Shown here: positions 59,150-64,000 of the stretch, one piece after another
Numbering within the stretch: the stretch's first letter is position 1
How the letters are laid out: each line of letters begins with the position of its first letter
NCBI GenBank assembly: GCA_027924645.1
Contig: BSBN01001251.1
Span: 1,550,001-1,614,000 of the forward strand
Reading direction: 5' to 3'
Length of the DNA stretch: 64,000 nt
Origin: Cunninghamia lanceolata
Taxonomy: Eukaryota > Streptophyta > Pinopsida > Cupressales > Cupressaceae
Position numbers and translations under genes: made by a program
The notes under the pieces: generated by a model
Databases searched by the model: none
Told to the model about the DNA's origin: nothing
Seen by the model: only the letters and a program-made list of their open reading frames with translations

Positions 59150-60286
59150 AGTTCTTCTAACAACTAGGGTTTCTCGCCTTCCAGCATCTTCAGAGCGCTC
59201 ATATTGCGCATCTTCATTGACATGTGCAACTCGTGCATTACCTTCAGGTCTTCTATTTGTCCTTCCTTGATGTTGCGGACACTCGTATGCTTGATGTCCT
59301 TCTTCTCCACATTGGAAACAGGTTCCTCTGAAACATCCTCTTCTAGGTCCTTGCCCAGGTCTACCTCTTCCTCTTCCTCTTTGCTCACCATTGTTCTAGT
59401 CACGAGGGCGGTAGGTATTATCTCCTCTTTGATTTTGACTGGTGTCAACTTATTCACTTTTCTTTGAATCTTCATTTCAACCCCCATAGGGTCTTCCACC
59501 AGTCCTTCCGCCTTGACCTCTTCCCATTTGCTTGTTGTCAAATCTTTTATTCAACTTCTCTTCCACCTTTAGGGAGAACTAGTATGCATCTTCTATGGTG
59601 GTCATTCTCACTAGGCTTAATTCCTCTTGAATACTTGGCCTCAACCCATTAATGTAACAGGATACCTTGTCTTTGTTGGCCTCTGCATGACCGGTTCTGA
59701 TAGTAATCTTATAAAAATCTTCTGTATACTCCTTAACAGACTTTTTGCCTTGCTTCAATCCTTGCAGCTTCTTCAACAACTCCATCTCATAATCCACATG
59801 AATGAACTGCTTCTTCAGTTTCTCCACCATCTGATCCCATCTAGTGATCTTTCATTTTCCTCTTCTATTCCTCTCTAACTGGACCTCCTTCCACCAAATA
59901 CTGGCATGGCCCTTCAATTTTGTTTTTGCAAACTTGACCTAATCTAAGTCTTCCACATCTTCATACTCAAAATATTCCTCCATGTCATTGATCCAATCAA
60001 TAAACTGTTCTAGATTCAAATCTCCAAAATATGTAGAAACTTCGATCCTAGGCCTCTTTCCAATCTTAGAAATGGCCCTCAACAACCTAACTTCTGCAGG
60101 ATCTCCTGCAGCTTCTTGTTCTTCCTTAGATAGCTCCTCTTCTGCTTCATCCTCACTGTCTTCTCTTGTTCTTGGCTCAAACCCTCTTCATAGCTCCTCT
60201 TGCAATGCATCGATTTGTCTTTGCAAGGCTCTAAAACCCTCTTCTGTCAAAGCATTCCTCCCAATACGATTTCTTCGTGGAGGCAT
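59150..60286 (-). pseudogene. gag: E7 gag
   Basis: Starts at ATG 60286 (MPPRRNRIGRNALTEEGFRA), about 90 nt after the primer site. The Ty3 capsid core is present with WINDMEEYFEYEDVEDLD, LKGHASIWWKEVQLERN, WDQMVEKLKKQFIHVDY and YTEDFYKITIRTGHAEAN. A Gly/Arg-rich stretch precedes one CCHC knuckle, CFQCGEEGHQAYEC (59279-59320). About seven in-frame stops, no frameshift. The 125-codon minus-strand ORF at 59541-59164 is a shadow in another frame. Confidence 0.88.
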
Positions 60287-60373
60287 CTTGATCTCCGCAG
60301 CAAACCCACAACCTCAGGTCCTGGTGCAAACTGCCTCACGGTCGGCGATATGTCTACACACTCAGGAACCCTT

Positions 60374-60385
60374 GCTCTGATACCA
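60374..60385 (-). other. E7 primer-binding site
   Basis: TGGTATCAGAGC on the minus strand, 2 nt after the LTR. Confidence 0.9.
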
Positions 60386-60387
60386 CT

Positions 60388-61160
60388 TGATGAAGGGGGG
60401 TAACTCATAAAACACACAATAACAGAAATTGCACACAGAAAATAGAATGATATTTTATTAATATGGCAAAACATTACATTACAGAAGCTCAAATACAATC
60501 AGAGGATGAATCCCCTATAGGCTACAACACATTATAGCTCCCTCTCTCAAGACTCTGGAATCTTCAACTTTCCATAACCCCAAATCAACTAGGGTTTCTA
60601 TTTTCCTGCCTTTCCTGACTCTACACCTTCCCCCTTAACTCTACTACCCCAAGGGTTCCCAAAAATGGTCATATATAGCCCTTTTTGGCAGCCACCAGCT
60701 TAATTTTGAAATTTGCATATCCCTCCAAAAATAGGTCTTCGCGGGGCCATAACTTTCGATCTGACTATTGGATTTTCAATTATAATGCCTTTTTGGAAAG
60801 CTCTTGAAAAGACGATGGTGCACAAACATTATTGAATGGTAGACTGCTTGGGTTTCCTGCCAAATTTCAGGCCCATCCGGAGACTCTAAGTGCCTCAAAT
60901 TTGACTTTGAATATTTCAATAGGACTTTTGGAATTTGAAATTTTAATATCTCAGAAAGTCAAATGATATTGAAGTGATTTCTTCACCATTAGCTTCAATT
61001 CACCATTCTAGAGGTCTGTGTAAGATTTTGTATCCAACTGTGCACAAATGCAAACTTACTAAAAATTGTAACCCTGCCAAATTTAGCCCTTATTGAAAAG
61101 AAACAACATTATTTTTGGTTGATGCAAGATTGCTCTTACACCCTGGATGCTCCTGCATCA
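60388..61160 (-). repeat. E7 5' LTR
   Basis: 773 bp, minus strand TGATGCAGGAGCATCC...CCTTCATCA, next to the primer site. Confidence 0.92.
60671..60677 (-). promoter_or_regulatory. TATA box of the E7 5' LTR
   Basis: GGGCTATATATGACC on the minus strand; conserved in the 3' LTR. Consensus-based. Confidence 0.45.
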
Positions 61161-61165
61161 CAATG

Positions 61166-64000
61166 TCATAATGCATTATTACCTTGTTTCTGCCACCTTT
61201 GCTATACTTGACTTCATGATGAAATACCCCTACCCATTTATCTACCACCTTTTACTATTATGTATCATGATTTATTTGTTGACTTTACAAGCATTCAAAA
61301 TGCATAAGGCAATGAGGTATATTGACCTTACCATTCTTGTCGACCACTCTGGAGAAGAAAAAATAAAGGCATTAAGCCTTATCTCTTAATGATTTGCATC
61401 TTTTGACTTTAGGAAAATCAAATGGAAAACAAGAATGGGTATTCGGCCCACAGGCCCTTCTGTGCATAATCATTAGGTATTTTCAAGACATAAGTCTTGA
61501 CCATGGGATCTGGCAATGATTTTTTTATTTTTGCTTAAGTCAAAAAGAAAATACACCAACTCACCGGCCAAAAACACTTAGCAAACCCTAAACTTTGTCA
61601 TTTCATTTGTTCACTTTACTTGAATTCTGGCTCTGCAACTTTCTGAGCCGTCAGCTAGGGTTTGACGACTATGCTTCTCCTCTGGTTCTTCATGTCATTC
61701 TCGGTCGACTCTTTAGTATTTTCAAGGCATTTTTGATACAGAAAAAGAAGGTGAGCCTTTTCTGTGTAATGATAATAATTTTTTTTTGATCTTTCTGTGA
61801 TTTATATTCATCTGGCCGTGATCTAGACTTGTTCTGAGCATTTGTAAATCTTTCATTACACTCTCTAACCATGACTCCTTTATCTTTCTTTGTTGTATTC
61901 TTCGTTGACCTCCTGCATTTTTGAGGGTTTCAACAAATAAAAGGCCCACGACCACTATGGTTTCTCTCTACAAAATACAAGGTGTGTTATTTGTTCGGCC
62001 CTCTGTATCTTCATTCTTTTGAACTGTGTCTTCATTACTGATAAGGGTTTGAAGAAATAACGAAGTCGGTATTTTGCATTTTGAAGGAATGACCTTTTTT
62101 GGCTTCAACCATGCCTGTGAATCTACTTTTCCTTCTCTTGACTCCTCTGTAGATATGAAACTTGTAAGGATTTCAAGGAAATATGCAAAGGGTTTTTCTA
62201 TTTTGAAGAAATATGCCTTTTCTAACCACGGCCATGACATTATCTTGCTCTATACATTTCTTTTCACTGTATACAAGAATATAATACAAGGGTTTGAAAA
62301 AATTATATGGGTTTTTGTTTTCTTTGAAGAAAAACATCTTGTCTGTCACAGCCATAACTGTAACTTGCATTCTGTATCTATTTCTTTTCTGCATACAAGA
62401 ATACATGAATATTTCAAAATGTAACATGGGTTTTTGATTTCTGAAGTAAACCCTTCTCCTTCGACCTATACAGCATAATCTTACATTTCTATGACAAACC
62501 CATATGGGTTATTCTGCATTTGCTTCTTTTATCCCTCTTTCAACTGTAGCTTCAAAACACAAAATGATGATAAGGGTTTTGATATTTTTGTGATTATTTT
62601 GGTAGAAACTAAACCTATTCATTTGAATATGTAAAAGAAGAGTATGCAAAAACTTTTATCTTTATTTCTCTTTCTAACTGTCACGACATGAACATTTTAT
62701 ACATTGATCTTCCTTCTGTATGACATGGTTAGATCTGATCCTTTTCCTATCTAAGACTATAACTGCATTGTATGATATGGTTTTGAACATGATGTGCTCC
62801 TTTGCTCCATTTTACCTCCTGTAGCTTTGTTGTTCTCATCTCTTGTAGCAGTTAATGACTACTTTTAAAGTTATGATGCATGTCTTGTATAATTGTTTTC
62901 ATCTTACACAGTCAATGGGAACTGTTCTTTCATGGTTGTTTAATGACTACTCTTTATCAGTCCCACTTTCTCAGACTACCATGACTCTTCCTATCATTTG
63001 TACATATCATAGTTACTCTTAAGTCTAGGAGACTGTCATGATGTTTGTTTGCATGATGCACTCTAGTTGTATGCATGTCGTGTAATCTTCATTGAGGGTT
63101 GTCATAAATCCATCTCCATGAGGCATTGTTTATGTTTACATGGCTATCCCATATGCTTTTAAACCTTTAACTGGAGCTATGACTATCTTTGAATTATGAT
63201 TATTGATCTTAGCATATAACACTATCTCTCCTCAGTAGCTTCATGAGTTTATGATGACATAAAAGCTTGAAATTTTATATTTTTCACTGTTATACATGTT
63301 TCTCTTTCAGGATAATTGTCTTGATAGGAAATGTTTTCTTTCTTGCAACATGTCTTCTAAATTATAAGACTATGCATTCTCTCTGCATCATTATACATTT
63401 GAGATCTGATTTCACTTGTTCAAGCAAGAACATGATTTACTTATGATGAAACAATACATTCTTTTGTCTCTTTTACATTGTTGTTCCATATGATCATTGT
63501 TCTATCTATGAAATATTTTTAAACAGCAAAATCATATTTCAATCATAATCAGAAATAAAGGAGAGTACCTTTCATGACTGTAATCACTCCTTTAATCACT
63601 GTACTTTTGTACTTGCATATCAATCATTGTTCATCTTGCAACATGTGATGAAGCATTTTGAACATGATTTTTTTTTTTTTCTGAAGTGGGCATAGTTATA
63701 GGAGGAATTGCTCCTCTTCACTTCTATGATAATGATTTCACTCCATTTGCAAGTTAACTATTTTGATGCATAGTATCATCTATTTATTGCAATCTGATAT
63801 CCTTTTCAAATGAATAAAAAAGGAAAACATGTTGGGCTCTACCCTTGTGGGAGCCACATTTTCTCCACATGTTTTAAGTCTTCAAATCAGCAACATTACT
63901 TTTCTTATACCTGCACAGTGAACAAACAAGTTAGCATAAAAACATACCTCTTGAAGTTGATTGATCTTTCTCATGATAATCTGATTTATTGCATATGCCT
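61166..64000 (+). repeat. E6 3' LTR, segment 2, to the window edge
   Basis: Continues the match to the 5' LTR (32314-33705, then 40032 to about 41490). It passes through TTCAA at 62551-62555 without the E5 insertion. A run of 12 T near 63668 is private to this copy. No gene. Confidence 0.9.

Larger units (their letters stand above)
54963..61160 (-). mobile_element. E7: Ty3/gypsy chromovirus with a C-terminal chromodomain
   Basis: Minus-strand element in the E6 3' LTR, with CAATG duplications at 54958-54962 and 61161-61165. The E6 5' LTR has the empty site at 32309-32313. LTRs of about 775 bp flank a gag-pol frame (60286 to 55772). That frame holds from end to end without a frameshift and is broken only by stops. 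The chromodomain after integrase marks it as a chromovirus. Confidence 0.93.
16370..64000 (+). mobile_element. E6: large Tat/Ogre-like Ty3 retrotransposon, with nested insertions
   Basis: Plus-strand element inserted in the E2 5' LTR at TCGAA (16365-16369; empty site at 8597-8601). In order: 5' LTR (16370-17207, 31561-33705, 40037-42228, split by E4 and E5), primer site, antisense frame, inverted-repeat array, predicted leader intron, ORF1 of unknown function, gag, then a truncated 3' LTR (54270-54962 and 61166 to the window edge, split by E7). The pol genes are absent. An extra ORF upstream of gag and a 5-kb LTR are features of Ogre-type elements. The gag finger type and pre-protease block resemble E1. 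Confidence 0.75.

Noticed and set aside
19589..60385. TGGTATCAGAGC strings (19589, 30331, 38963, 60374) as tRNA gene fragments
   Set aside because: Each lies 2 nt from an LTR end in the direction of the element, so they are primer-binding sites; no tRNA cloverleaf surrounds them.

Overview
The window reads as plant intergenic DNA from a large, repeat-rich genome. It is AT-rich and made almost entirely of LTR retrotransposons nested inside one another; no host gene, tRNA or rRNA gene was found. The element types (Ty3/gypsy Tekay/Del, Tat/Ogre-like and chromovirus; Ty1/copia with initiator-Met-tRNA primer sites) are those of seed plants. A gymnosperm is possible, but the sequence does not prove it.

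Seven elements, E1 to E7, explain nearly every base. The oldest is E2, a minus-strand Tekay-like Ty3 element (6820-16369 in view). E1, a minus-strand Tat-lineage Ty3 element (1-6819, 5' part only), sits in the 3' LTR of E2. E6, a large plus-strand Tat/Ogre-like element (16370 to beyond 64000), sits in the 5' LTR of E2. The roughly 5.2-kb 5' LTR of E6 was later split by two minus-strand copia elements, E4 (17208-31554) and E5 (33706-40031). Its 3' LTR was split by a minus-strand chromovirus, E7 (54963-61160). The youngest is E3 (18497-25891, plus strand), inserted in the 3' end of E4. Its two 1,090-bp LTRs differ at about seven sites by eye. The order is supported by target-site duplications (CTTCT for E3, CAAAAC for E4, TTCAA for E5, CAATG for E7) and by empty sites preserved in sister LTRs.

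Two elements carry large proteins that are not gag or pol. E3 has copia-type LTRs, primer site and leader closely matching E4, but no pol. It encodes a coiled-coil protein with four zinc knuckles and then a long ORF of unknown family (21484-24568). E6 has, between its primer site and gag, an antisense reading frame (42774-44340), an array of small inverted repeats, a predicted 200-nt leader intron and a roughly 1,450-codon unknown ORF (46246-50595). Both unknown proteins run globular N-terminus, charged low-complexity middle, coiled-coil C-terminus. These are the best candidates for undescribed biology here. E3 looks like a non-autonomous parasite of E4-like elements. E6 keeps gag but has lost pro-pol through a deletion running into its 3' LTR.

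Most coding regions are dead through in-frame nonsense codons rather than frameshifts. In E6 about 17 of 22 internal stops are TAG, as expected from CAG to TAG change by deamination of methylated cytosine in CHG context. The only sizeable intact frames are the E3 ORF1 and the first 540 codons of the E3 ORF2. Coordinates and translations were worked out by eye; lineage names rest on motif recognition, not on a database search.
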